From positions 6,466,001 to 6,530,000 of the forward strand of contig NZ_SJPG01000001.1 of the NCBI RefSeq assembly GCF_007859715.1: 64,000 nucleotides of DNA, in the 5' to 3' direction. A program made the translations under genes and the position numbers. This DNA is from Rubinisphaera italica. Its GTDB lineage: Bacteria; Planctomycetota; Planctomycetia; Planctomycetales; Planctomycetaceae. Positions 9,228 through 18,400 of this stretch are shown piece after piece (position 1 is the first letter of the stretch; every line of letters begins with the position of its first letter). The notes beneath the pieces were generated by a model. That model did no database searches. It saw only the letters and a program-made list of their open reading frames with translations, and was not told where the DNA came from.

Positions 9228-11209
9228 TGCTGCCCCTCTGAATCGTGACCGCTTTCGTAAGCAGCAATGATCTTGTTTAAGTCGTTTCTCGTCTCGCCCA
9301 GCTGGATTTCAACCTTTTTGCTGACGGTGAATCCGACCTCATTTGCCACAGCCATAAAAACGGCACTCTGCCGGTCAGCTGGAGAGCGTTTCTTCTCCAA
9401 GTGTAATACGCTTGTCTTCGCCCCAGCGCCGCTCAGACCGAACGTTTCTTGCGGCAAGCTGACAACTGACTTCAGAACAGCCTTCCCGCCGCTGAACTCG
9501 CCAGTGGACTCATCTTTCGTGCCGATGAGGTATTCACGCACGTAGCGATAGCTGCTGTTGCAGAGAATCCCGTCTGGTACGACGATCAACAGTTTGCCAC
9601 CCGGCTTCAGCAGTTGAAGACAACGGTCAATCGCCAAGACTGCGGGGTCCATGCTGTTTACCGGCTTCCATACACCTTTCTTATCCGGCTTCGCCCCAAG
9701 GCATCGCTTGTTCGGATCGATGCTCATGACTCCGTCTTCAATTCCTTCACAGAAGGCATCGAGGATCGCAGCACCAGATTCGCCGCCAATCGGGTCGTCT
9801 TCACCGTGCTTGTCACCCTTCAGTTTCTTGCGAGTAATACCATCCTTCTTGAACGGCGGATTCGTCGCGATCACGTCGATCTTCCCAATCCACTCGTCGA
9901 GTTCGGGTGATGTCAGCGAGTCCGGTACACGTCCAATTGGCGCATGGATGCCACCATGGGCCGCCATATTGATCCGGGCTTTCATCACCATACCCGGTGC
10001 TCGGTCAGCACCGACAAAGCACGAGTTCAATACGTCATGAATGATCTTGTCGCGTCGTTTGGCATCCAGTGTGACCAGTGACTCGATGTAGCGCGTCGTC
10101 TTGTTCATCAGCTGCAAGAGGAAGCCACCGGAGCCGATGAATGGGTCGCAGAACCGGAAGGTTGGCCGGTCCTGATCGTCACGTTTAATCAGATCGTCGA
10201 GTCGTTTTTCACGCTTCAGATCAACGAACACCATCTCCGCAACAAACTTGGTGATCTGTTGAGGTGTCAGATACGCCCCCATGCCACCACGACCGACATA
10301 CTTACGACGCAGCACGACCTCTAAGGCGCGGCCAGTCACGTCACCAATCTGACGCAACGTGACACCGTTGGTTTTGTCATCCCGTGGTGACATCAACACC
10401 GACAACGCCATGGCATACGTGTCGGGTTTTTCCAGTCGCAGGTAAGCCCGGTCTTCGAAGATACGCAGCTTCTTGCCGTCAATTGTGGTGTTGAATTCCT
10501 TCAAGTCACGGCAGTGCTCAAAGGCCACGCGAGCATCTTCCACCGCCTGCTCCCGATCCTTTTCTTTCTTCGATTGAAACCGAGCCGGATCAAGAATGTC
10601 GGCCAGCTCTTTGCCGGTCTTTGGGATCGGCAGTGATTTGCCTTGGCCCTGATAATGGTTCAGGACGGCGACAAGGTAGATCAGCTTGCACAATTCATCG
10701 ATGGCTTCGTTCGATGACGAAACGTGCTCACCGGCACCATAGATGTGTTCATGAATCTGGTTAAACCGATCCATCATCATCGTGTAGGTGTCCAGCTCCT
10801 TGGCCATCTCGCCACCAACACGAGGACCAACCGCCTTGGATGCCTCTTCAGCGTTGGGCACTTCAGGAATCGCCCGGTCGCCGTCTTCGGTCAGATGAAA
10901 CGTGGATGAGCTTTCGCCGTTGGTGACATGCACATACGGCACCGCCGCATCATCCACCGCCGACAACCCGGTCAGCACCGCCACCTGACCTTGGTGTTCG
11001 TCAATCGACACATCCGGCGCAACGGCACACAAAAGCAGCTCCGGCCTGCCATTGCTCTGGAACAGCCATCCCTTCCCATCCGGGAATTCATGCTCTGTCC
11101 CACCGCTGTAACCCTTCTCAGCCAGACGCTCCCGCGCCGCAGCCAATACCGTGTCAGCGGTTGCTTCGGTTTTCTTTTTCTTGGCGGCTTTCTTCTTTGC
11201 CACAGTCAT
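9224..11209 (-). CDS. HsdM-like N6-adenine DNA methyltransferase
   Basis: A 661-aa protein that methylates adenine using S-adenosylmethionine. It begins with a Lys-rich tail (AKKKAAKKKK). A helical recognition segment of the HsdM_N type follows (about residues 120-300), then SAM motif I (CDPFIGSGGFLL, near 355) and the catalytic motif IV NPPF (near 448, IATNPPFKKDG). The late strand LLIVVPDGILCNSSYRYVRE is typical of N6-MTases of type I systems. Motif order is that of the gamma class. It overlaps the S-like gene downstream. No HsdR-type restriction motor is present in the visible part of the locus. In the host it probably marks self DNA for the whole operon. Confidence 0.9.
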   Translation of the reverse strand: MTVAKKKAAKKKKTEATADTVLAAARERLAEKGYSGGTEHEFPDGKGWLFQSNGRPELLLCAVAPDVSIDEHQGQVAVLTGLSAVDDAAVPYVHVTNGESSSTFHLTEDGDRAIPEVPNAEEASKAVGPRVGGEMAKELDTYTMMMDRFNQIHEHIYGAGEHVSSSNEAIDELCKLIYLVAVLNHYQGQGKSLPIPKTGKELADILDPARFQSKKEKDREQAVEDARVAFEHCRDLKEFNTTIDGKKLRIFEDRAYLRLEKPDTYAMALSVLMSPRDDKTNGVTLRQIGDVTGRALEVVLRRKYVGRGGMGAYLTPQQITKFVAEMVFVDLKREKRLDDLIKRDDQDRPTFRFCDPFIGSGGFLLQLMNKTTRYIESLVTLDAKRRDKIIHDVLNSCFVGADRAPGMVMKARINMAAHGGIHAPIGRVPDSLTSPELDEWIGKIDVIATNPPFKKDGITRKKLKGDKHGEDDPIGGESGAAILDAFCEGIEDGVMSIDPNKRCLGAKPDKKGVWKPVNSMDPAVLAIDRCLQLLKPGGKLLIVVPDGILCNSSYRYVREYLIGTKDESTGEFSGGKAVLKSVVSLPQETFGLSGAGAKTSVLHLEKKRSPADRQSAVFMAVANEVGFTVSKKVEIQLGETRNDLNKIIAAYESGHDSEGQQ

Positions 11210-11254
11210 CTCCGTTGGTAAATCTCTATCGGGTCAAGTGTCTCGTTCGTGTGC

Positions 11255-11797
11255 TCAGACCTTGGCTGTCTTTCGCTTCCGACGAGCACTGAATGAAGCC
11301 TCGAACAGAAAGTTGGGAAAGGCGTTTCGAGGGATCAGGATTTCCTTGCCCAGAATGGTCTTCTTCACTCCCGGCTTGTTCACGTAAACGCGACAAGCGC
11401 CACCGTCAGGAATCGTTACCAGAATTGACACAACGTCCTCCTCGTAACCAGCAGCCTTGATGCGTCGATTTCGCAGGTCATGGAAATCGTCCAGTGTCAG
11501 CCCGCAGATATGATGGTCCTTGACGCAGATCAGCGGGATGCACGTACGAGCATACTTGTCACCAATCGCTTCGAGTTCGGCGACGTTGTCTGACGAGAAG
11601 TTAAACAGGTATTCATCAAACGGACGTTTGGGCTTGGTCGCATACTTGGGGTAGATGGCGATGTCGTGATTGATGACGAAGGCCGTGTGAGACTTCTCGC
11701 CATCAATGACCAGCGGGTTGATCGCGGTGAAGCTCTCGTGTTCAGCGATCTGCATCAAAGCGGCACCATGATTGAACTGTTTGTCTTCGATTCTCAT
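11255..11797 (-). CDS. Hypothetical protein, 180 aa, upstream of the methylase
   Basis: The ATG at 11797 is preferred to an upstream one at 11854 because GGAGAG lies 5 nt before it. The upstream start would run into the preceding gene's end. The protein mixes strands and helices (HTAFVINHDIAIYP, CIPLICVKDHHICGL, VSILVTIPDGGACRVYV) and ends with a basic tail (ARRKRKTAKV). The acidic and lysine positions do not make a convincing PD-(D/E)XK nuclease, and I assign no function. It is separated from the methylase by 45 nt and from the winged-helix-like gene by about 60 nt. Confidence 0.65.
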   Translation of the reverse strand: MRIEDKQFNHGAALMQIAEHESFTAINPLVIDGEKSHTAFVINHDIAIYPKYATKPKRPFDEYLFNFSSDNVAELEAIGDKYARTCIPLICVKDHHICGLTLDDFHDLRNRRIKAAGYEEDVVSILVTIPDGGACRVYVNKPGVKKTILGKEILIPRNAFPNFLFEASFSARRKRKTAKV

Positions 11798-11857
11798 GTC
11801 AACTCTCCATACCGGTGAAAGCGAAAATGCCGCCGACAGCAGCGTGAACTCCAACGA

Positions 11858-12229
11858 CTAATTCGTTCGTCGAACGATGAACTTTCCTTTGATCTGGTAT
11901 TTGCCGCGTTCCTCGCAGACTTCGCCGATGTCGTCATCCGTGACGGCCTGATCTTCATCCAGATGCTTACCGATCTGATCGATGGGCACGTACGTCTTGC
12001 CGTCAGCAAAGGCTTTGTCGATGGCTTCCGAAATAGCATCAGCTCGGTGCTGTCCGGGCAACTGCCAGTTGCCATCACGCTGTTCAATCTCTTTGGACAA
12101 TTCCAGAAACAGCTCGATGGTTTCAGGCCGAAAAGGAAGACCCGGACGACGACACTCAGCCACAATCTGTTCGGTGGTTCGTGGCCCCTTGGCCAGCACG
12201 CCATGGACGGCGTCATACAACTTGCTCAT
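11858..12229 (-). CDS. Small winged-helix-like protein
   Basis: The start at 12229 is supported by GAGGAG 8 nt upstream and by the 4-nt ATGA overlap with the S-like gene ending at 12226. The 123-aa product starts with a helix-turn-helix pattern (LYDAVHGVLAKGPRTTEQIVAEC, then a recognition-like helix PETIELFLELSKEI) and a short wing (RDGNWQL). This resembles small accessory DNA-binding subunits. The rest is charged. It could recognise DNA with the S subunit or regulate the operon. No enzyme motif is visible. Confidence 0.65.
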   Translation of the reverse strand: MSKLYDAVHGVLAKGPRTTEQIVAECRRPGLPFRPETIELFLELSKEIEQRDGNWQLPGQHRADAISEAIDKAFADGKTYVPIDQIGKHLDEDQAVTDDDIGEVCEERGKYQIKGKFIVRRTN

Positions 12230-13575
12230 GAGTACCACTCCTCGGCGATGGCCAATACATGATCCACAATCTGACTGGCTTCGATGAACTTGGTCTGCGC
12301 ATCGATCAGATCAGCTTCCCATCGTTCCTGTTGTTGTTCCGGGATCAGTGGCACCAACAGCGTTTCGATCTCTTCTTTCGTGATGTGGGCCACCGTGCTG
12401 AACGACGCCCCCAACCGACGCTGGAGTTGCAGAAACGGATGATCGAGCACAACGGCCAACGACCGAGGGTGACGGAGCCCGACGAACGGCAACCATGAAA
12501 TCGGCACCATCAACGGTTCGTCCGTCTGATCCAGAATCATTTGCGGAACCAGCACCGGTGCCGCCGCGATGTTCCCCATGGTCGAGATCAACAGAGCTTC
12601 ACGATCAACGGCAAAGAACCGCCGCGTGCCCGGTTTGTCAGTCGGTTCACCCGGTCGCAACCGAGGAAGGGCCAGATACCAGTGTGACCGAACATCATCA
12701 GAATCAATCGTGAAGGGCGGTGTGGGATCGCCGTATTCCGTCTTGGCCCGGTGTGACGACAGGTCCACTGCTTCGGCCAATCGTTGCAGGCTCTTCACCG
12801 CCGCTCGTGCCCGCCGTCGAGTCCAATAACGTCGAACATCCTGAAACGACCAAGCACCCAGCTCGTCAATGTCATCCATCCAGAATGTCGATTTCTCCAA
12901 AGTTTCGGTGGGAGCGTTCTCCAGCGCAATGCCGACTTCACCACGTATCTGGCCAACGATGCCAGCCCCGTCGCTCATCAACTGGCCTGCACGTTGAACC
13001 AGATCATCAACTTCTTCAAATTCGGCTTCGACTGGTTTTGGAATCGGGATGTCAAACAACTGCTCCAGTGTGAGGCTCGCTTGTCGGCTGCCCAGAAACA
13101 AATCCGACATCCAGTCCCGAGCCACCGACGTGCTGAGTGCCGCAGCAATCCCGGCCCCCCATGATTTCCGCATCGGCGTTGCCACAAACACACTGTCCCG
13201 TGGCACTAACGATGATGATGCTCCCGTAACACAACTGGCCTGACCCAAGCGGCCAACTCTGGCCACCAGCACATCACCATCAGAAGCCAGATGCCGCCGC
13301 ACAGCCCGCTCCGACATCAACCTCCGCTCACCTTCACCGCTCAGAACAGGATTGATGTCACGAACTCCAATCGTCCGCACAGCGACATCGCCGTCTTCCA
13401 TCGCTTTGGCGAATACACCCTGCCGAGCATCGCGCAGCAGATACCTCAACGGAACGAACTCTCGATCCGACCGACCAATCCCACCCCAGCGCACAGCCTG
13501 AGCCGGGTCCCAGTTCGCCTCTGAAGGACGCTGCGACCAATGCGTGGCCAATGATTGATTGGTGTCGAGTTCCAC
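12226..13575 (-). CDS. HsdS-like specificity protein (second of two)
   Basis: I place the start at GTG 13575, two bases after the cyclase stop, with GGAAGG 7 nt upstream. A longer reading from 13647 would overlap the cyclase gene by 70 nt. The product is about 449 aa. S-subunit signatures appear twice: GDVLVARVGRLG followed by SLTLEQLFDIPIPKP (first TRD exit), then a helical spacer, a second TRD region and ITKEEIETLLVPLIPEQQQ, the standard S-subunit exit helix. It differs clearly in sequence from the S-like protein at 7776-9227, so the operon holds two unlike specificity proteins for one methylase. They may form a heterodimer or give alternate specificities. Confidence 0.75.
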   Translation of the reverse strand: MELDTNQSLATHWSQRPSEANWDPAQAVRWGGIGRSDREFVPLRYLLRDARQGVFAKAMEDGDVAVRTIGVRDINPVLSGEGERRLMSERAVRRHLASDGDVLVARVGRLGQASCVTGASSSLVPRDSVFVATPMRKSWGAGIAAALSTSVARDWMSDLFLGSRQASLTLEQLFDIPIPKPVEAEFEEVDDLVQRAGQLMSDGAGIVGQIRGEVGIALENAPTETLEKSTFWMDDIDELGAWSFQDVRRYWTRRRARAAVKSLQRLAEAVDLSSHRAKTEYGDPTPPFTIDSDDVRSHWYLALPRLRPGEPTDKPGTRRFFAVDREALLISTMGNIAAAPVLVPQMILDQTDEPLMVPISWLPFVGLRHPRSLAVVLDHPFLQLQRRLGASFSTVAHITKEEIETLLVPLIPEQQQERWEADLIDAQTKFIEASQIVDHVLAIAEEWYS

Positions 13576-13577
13576 GA

Positions 13578-14285
13578 TCAGACCTTCCAGTACCAAGTTG
13601 AACGGTAGACCGTGATCTGGCGATCTTCCCACCAATACGATGACCACATGTTTCTACTGTCCTTCCCATACTTTGCAGCATCATTCAGGCTGTTGTAGAC
13701 ATCGCCAGTGATCCATGACGGGTAGTAGCTGCTCTCGCTGCAGAGCTTTGCGGCATAATTTGCTGAGCGACCGACCCACACGAGGTCGTTCGACCCACGA
13801 ATCCCGGTGCGAGCAACAAACAGGTTGCTGGTATCAATGCCAACAATTTGCTTCACGTCGAAGTTATCTCGTGGGTACTGATCTTTGATCGCAGGATTGA
13901 TGATCTCGGAAACGGCATAGTTGATCTTCAACGTCGTCCGAGCAGCATCGGTATTCTTTGAGGTGCCAATGTAAACCGCCATGATTCGGTCGCCATCATA
14001 AGACACGATCTGCCCGCCCTCAGACCTGATGATCTTCGCTGCACAATGAAGGTAGGTCTTATAAATCTCAGCGGCGAACTCTGGTTTGTAATTGTCAACC
14101 ATGTTCGTCGAACCATCGAGGTCCGCATACAGCACGGTGCCTTCCAGCTTTACTGCATGGTTTCCTAGCTGAATGTCTTCAGATTCAAGAACCTTTTGGC
14201 CATCGCGTGTCTTCCATGCCTCACGGAAGATTTTGCGGACTTCGGAATCGAGCTGTTCGCCCAGTGTCTTGGTCGCGGTACTCAT
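13578..14285 (-). CDS. pycC: Pycsar-type class III nucleotide cyclase (PycC)
   Basis: A 235-aa stand-alone cyclase. The first metal Asp is in ADLDGST (D55), the second is in SYDGDR (D99), and the transition-state Asn is in the VGRSANYAAKL segment (N176), where the usual Arg is Lys (K180). There is no sensor or membrane part. This fits PycC proteins, which make cCMP or cUMP after phage infection, rather than housekeeping adenylate cyclases. The start is ATG 14285, overlapping by 4 nt the stop of a CNB-TIR effector gene, the known partner arrangement. A longer reading from 14474 would run far into the effector gene. Which pyrimidine is used cannot be read from sequence by eye. Confidence 0.88.
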   Translation of the reverse strand: MSTATKTLGEQLDSEVRKIFREAWKTRDGQKVLESEDIQLGNHAVKLEGTVLYADLDGSTNMVDNYKPEFAAEIYKTYLHCAAKIIRSEGGQIVSYDGDRIMAVYIGTSKNTDAARTTLKINYAVSEIINPAIKDQYPRDNFDVKQIVGIDTSNLFVARTGIRGSNDLVWVGRSANYAAKLCSESSYYPSWITGDVYNSLNDAAKYGKDSRNMWSSYWWEDRQITVYRSTWYWKV

Positions 14286-15190
14286 CGTGTCTTTAATCTC
14301 CCGATAACGTTCTGAATCTCCGTAACCGCAGGACCGAGGGCGGCTGCCAAATCGCCTTCCGGGCCGACGCTGTAAGTGATTGGGTTGAGACCAAAGAGGT
14401 CGCTGGGAATCTTGATGTCCACGCCGCGCGGCTGAAGCAGAAGTGTCCGACGGCGACCAAGCTCGCCAGTGCAAATGCCGCCCTCATAGATGACGTTGTC
14501 ACGTGGGGCAGACAGGACTTCATCCCGGCTTTCGACCAGATCGTCTGGCGACAAAACCAATAATCCAAAATCGCTGGCACTGATCGCCGCGATCAGGTCG
14601 TCAACGGGATACTCTGATGGCGTAAAGACGCTGGTTGTCCACTTTTTGGGCAAGATGTTGGCGTGAGCCAGCTGCCGTTCAACCTCATTGACGACGGGAA
14701 TGGCTTCCGCCGATGAGCCAATAAAGAGCACTGGCCGAACATTGGCTGGCCGCACCAGCCGATTGCGCTGCCGAAGTCGGTCAGCCAGCTCAAGGGCCAA
14801 CATCCGCCACAGTCGGGGGTAATCCTGAGCCAGCTTGGTGAACTCCGGCTCACTGACGGTCGCGACAACCACATCGGTCTTGGCGTTGACTGCTGCGCAT
14901 CGAGGCTGCATCGGATCGATCAGGGCCATCTCGCCGACATGCTGACCCTGCTGACGCTCAGCCACTTCCGTACCGGAAACCAGAACCGAAGCCCGCCCCT
15001 GAACGATTAGATGGATGGTGTTGTCGTCACCACCATCGGCAATCAGGGTCTCGCCTGCCTTGAATTCCTGCAGATCGCAGACCGCCACCAGCCGCTCAGC
15101 GAGCCCGGCATCCCCCTCAACAACAGGCTGCCGACGAATCGACTCAACCAGCAACCGCCGACCATCATCCCCCTCGAATCTCTCTTTCAC
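14282..15190 (-). CDS. pycTIR: Pycsar effector: cyclic-nucleotide-binding domain fused to TIR (PycTIR)
   Basis: A 302-aa protein. Residues of about 28-145 form a CRP-type cyclic nucleotide binding domain, with phosphate-binding cassette GEMAL...R (G86, E87, R97). Residues 152-275 form a TIR-like domain of the predicted nucleotide-binding class: FIGSSAEA, SDFGLLVLSPDD and NVIYEGGICTGELGR, with E236 as the likely catalytic Glu of an NAD glycohydrolase. In known Pycsar systems the cyclic pyrimidine binds the first domain and triggers NAD+ depletion by the TIR domain. It is the first gene of the minus-strand operon and is coupled to the cyclase by a 4-nt overlap. All key residues look intact. Confidence 0.88.
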   Translation of the reverse strand: MKERFEGDDGRRLLVESIRRQPVVEGDAGLAERLVAVCDLQEFKAGETLIADGGDDNTIHLIVQGRASVLVSGTEVAERQQGQHVGEMALIDPMQPRCAAVNAKTDVVVATVSEPEFTKLAQDYPRLWRMLALELADRLRQRNRLVRPANVRPVLFIGSSAEAIPVVNEVERQLAHANILPKKWTTSVFTPSEYPVDDLIAAISASDFGLLVLSPDDLVESRDEVLSAPRDNVIYEGGICTGELGRRRTLLLQPRGVDIKIPSDLFGLNPITYSVGPEGDLAAALGPAVTEIQNVIGRLKTR

Positions 15191-15403
15191 ACCACGATCT
15201 CCGTGTCAGCAGAAAATGATCCACGCGCACGGAAATGATACAAACTGAGAATTGAGAGTCAACCCCGCCGAATTGTGTCAGCACAAAATGATTCATTTGA
15301 TTCTGCGCCCTAATCGCGATAAAATTGAGCCAAGACGCATTGGGGGGCGTTTTGCAATAATTGACGCAATCGAGCGAAAGAGGTTTTAGGGAGGCTTCTG
15401 TCA
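15191..15403. promoter_or_regulatory. Divergent promoter region between the Pycsar-led operon and the WD40-NTPase gene
   Basis: The 213 bp separate the start of the leftward operon (15190) from the start of the rightward 1885-aa gene (15404), so both must be started here. It contains two 21-bp direct repeats (15203-15223 and 15275-15295). A GGGAGG ribosome site at about 15391 serves the rightward gene. I do not call specific -35/-10 boxes. Confidence 0.55.
15203..15295. repeat. Pair of 21-bp direct repeats, operator or IS21-type end remnant
   Basis: GTGTCAGCAGAAAATGATCC and its following A at 15203-15223 match 15275-15295 in 19 of 21 positions, 72 bp apart. The TGTCAGC...AAAATGA pattern, present more than once at one end, is what I associate with the multiple terminal repeats of IS21-family elements. 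No IstA or IstB gene is nearby, so it would be a solo end. It could equally be a regulator site. Confidence 0.5.
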
Positions 15404-18400
15404 ATGAGGAATCTTGTCGTAGTTGTAAGTCTGATCTGCCTTGCAGGCTGCAATGCTCAGCCGGAGTTTCGTGTTGAGCCTCAGGTGCTTACGAGCAAGC
15501 CGAAGCACCTTTCGTTTCACCCCGACGATCCTTCGCTTTGCTTAGTGGTGTCGGATGCCGACGTGTCCGTTTGGAGCTTATCCGATCCGAAGAAGCCTCT
15601 TCGTGTCGGCACGCTTCCTGCAAGTTGGACGGCCAAATTCCTTCCGGGAGACGAGTCTCGGATCGTCGCGGCGGGTAAGGACGGCAGCATGAGGGTGTGG
15701 GATTCGAGCGGGCAACCCATATCCGAGCCATTCACCAATCCTGCTTTGCAACGTGACGTTGGAGACGATGGCAAGCAGGCTTGGTGGATCAACCAAGACA
15801 GTGTAACTGGCCTCGACATCTCTCCAGATGGCACTCGGCTTGTCGCAAGAACGTGGGGTGGTGGAGCTTTTCGATGGCGGCTCAAGCCCAAACCAGAGCT
15901 TGCTGGCGAGGTGGACTCCAGTCTCTTTTTTGCACCGGACGAGGACGCAACACTGATCCGGCGGATCACAGCCGGTGACAATTCGTTTCACTATGTCCGG
16001 GAGGATGGCACGAACTGGTGCGAACCACTTACGGGGCTTCGGAAGGAACTTCAATCTTCTTTCGTTGCGATGCTGGCCAGCGAGCCTCGCATCGTTGCTG
16101 TCGAAGAGTTTGGACGGGTGCTTATCTGGACTCAGGATGGCTCATTGGTTTCTGACAGCATCGCCCCGCATCAAGAGGATTACTTCAATCCACACAACCC
16201 CTTTGTAAAGCGACTTGCCTTTTCGAAAGCGAACGGATCGATTGTCACCGTCGGTGAAGACACGGGAACACAGCTGTGGACAAGCGGTGGCATCCGACTA
16301 GGGCAGCTCGAAACGGCGGGCGGATATTACGTCGATGATGTGGAATTCAATTCAGATGGAAGCATTATTGGGTTTGTCGAGTCAGGAGAATACCACAGTG
16401 AGAATTCCACGGTGCGATTCTGGCAGCCGACCGGAAAAATTGTGTCGTCGGTAGTGCCATGCAAGGGGCTGGAATTCGACCATGACGGTGAAGTCAACTC
16501 GCTGCTTTGGATTTCAGAAGATGTTGTTGTTACCGGTGGACGTGACGGAACGATTCGAGTCTTGGACCCAACAAAGAGGGCGACAACACAATCGTGGGAA
16601 GCACACGCGAGTGTTGTTGGCCTGAGTCATGACGACAAGACTCAGACCATTATTTCCGTTGGGGCAGAAGGCAGGGTAAGGTTTTGGTCCTACGACGGTT
16701 CAGAGAAACGGGACGAGGTACGGTTGCCGGATCACCCCGACTGCGTGGCGCTGTCATCAGACTGCAGAACCTTGGCGATGTCTTTCATCGATCAGAGTCA
16801 GGGCTACGACCGGCGTTTAGTCACGATTGATCTGAATAATGGTGAGCTTGGCTCCGAGTTCAACGTTTCGCTTGAAGGTCGTGGCCAATTAGCAGAGTCG
16901 TTACTTTTTACTAAAGACGGCGAGCATCTGTTCGCCGGGCTGGGAAGCGGCGTTGTTCGCAAGTTCCACGTTGCGGATGGAAGTCTTGAAGCTGAGCATG
17001 ACTTACACCCTGAGACACAATTTGGGCGAGGTGCAGTTTGTGATCTCGAAATCGCACCGGCTGGGAATCTGTTAGCCTCTGCCGGTGCCGACGGAAGAGT
17101 GGTGGTGTTTGATTTAGATCACTCACTTGAGGTTGCCTCTTCTTTTCACACAGAAGTCCCGAAGTTCTACCCAAGGCAAATCAGGCAACTGGCGTGGTCC
17201 CCCGACGGCAGTGCGCTCGTCACTCTCGCCGTTGACGGGACGCTGGTCGTCTGGACGCCAGACCTGAGCGTTAAATCCAAACCAATTCAGATTGATGGTG
17301 CCGCGCCGAATTGCCTCCACTTCACGGGCAATAATGTGGTTTCCGCTGGCCTGCTTGGCCATATAAGAGTTGCTACGCTCGGAGGTGATGTGCGGACATT
17401 TGATGCGGGGCATGGCACTCACACAGGCAAAGGGGCGAACGGGCTTGTCGCGAACGGCATAGACCGGCTTTACACAGCAGGGCTAAATGGGAAGGTGTCC
17501 GCATGGAATCTTGACGGCGAGTTCCTCGCTGAATCTCACGACGGTCATGCGACAAACGGACACCTCTCCATCGAAGAAGACGACTTCATATTTGAAAAGA
17601 TCACCAGAATCACGATTGAACGTGAGTCTGGCACCGTGTTTACATGCGGCATTGACGGCAGAATCCTGAGTCACGATGCCGACTTGAAGTCGAGTAGGCA
17701 GGTAGCACTGATGAAGGATGTCCCAGCTGAGATGTTGGTGTCCAGTGACGGACAACATGTCTTCATCGCGACTGAGGATGGTGGCCTTCTGAAGATGCGA
17801 ACTAAGGACGGATCACAGAATTGGCACACAATGGTTGGCGAAAACATTTCGTCGCTGGAGATGGACTCTGATCTACAGAACGTTGTGGTTCAACTTGGAA
17901 GCGAAAGTAATTGTCTCGTTGACGCCGAAACAGGACAGGTGGTCAGTGCGGCAAGTACCGACTTGCCTCCGGCTACTCTTTCAGCAAGCAACAATGAAAA
18001 GTACGTGTTAGCACTTGCTGGCGATGGAAATCTGGCATTCAAGGGCCGCGCTGCCAAATCGTGGACGCACTGGCCGATTCGGTTCGAGAATGTGACTTCG
18101 TCAGCGATCTCCGATGACGGAAATCGTGTGGCGCTGCTTCGAATGGCAGCTAGTGATTGGCGAGGAAATAGCGTTGTGGAGCTCTTTTCCAAGACCGGAG
18201 TGTCATTGGGTCTAATCGAGCTTCCATCTTCGTGCGACGCGATTTCCTTTGTCGATGGACACTCTGTTATCGCCGCTGTGGGCCGTGAGTCGCTTCATTT
18301 CATCGAAGCGTCTGCGAGAGAGCTCTGTTCGCTTGTGCCAGCTTACAAGGAACGAGCAATTGTGGACGTGGGACACAAGAATGGGTTGGTGGCTGTGGGG

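Noticed and set aside
13576..13647. Longer start of the second S-like gene at 13647
   Set aside because: It would overlap the cyclase gene by 70 nt. GTG 13575 has a ribosome site and sits two bases after the cyclase stop.
14286..14474. Longer cyclase reading from 14474
   Set aside because: The extra residues are a shadow of the TIR gene. ATG 14285 gives the normal cyclase length and a 4-nt overlap.
1..15190. BREX, DISARM or standard type I restriction label for the operon
   Set aside because: A methylase and giant ATPase alone are not enough. PglZ, BrxL, DrmA, DrmB and HsdR-like proteins are not visible.
15191..15403. Complete insertion sequence
   Set aside because: Only end-like repeats are present. 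There is no transposase or helper ATPase gene.
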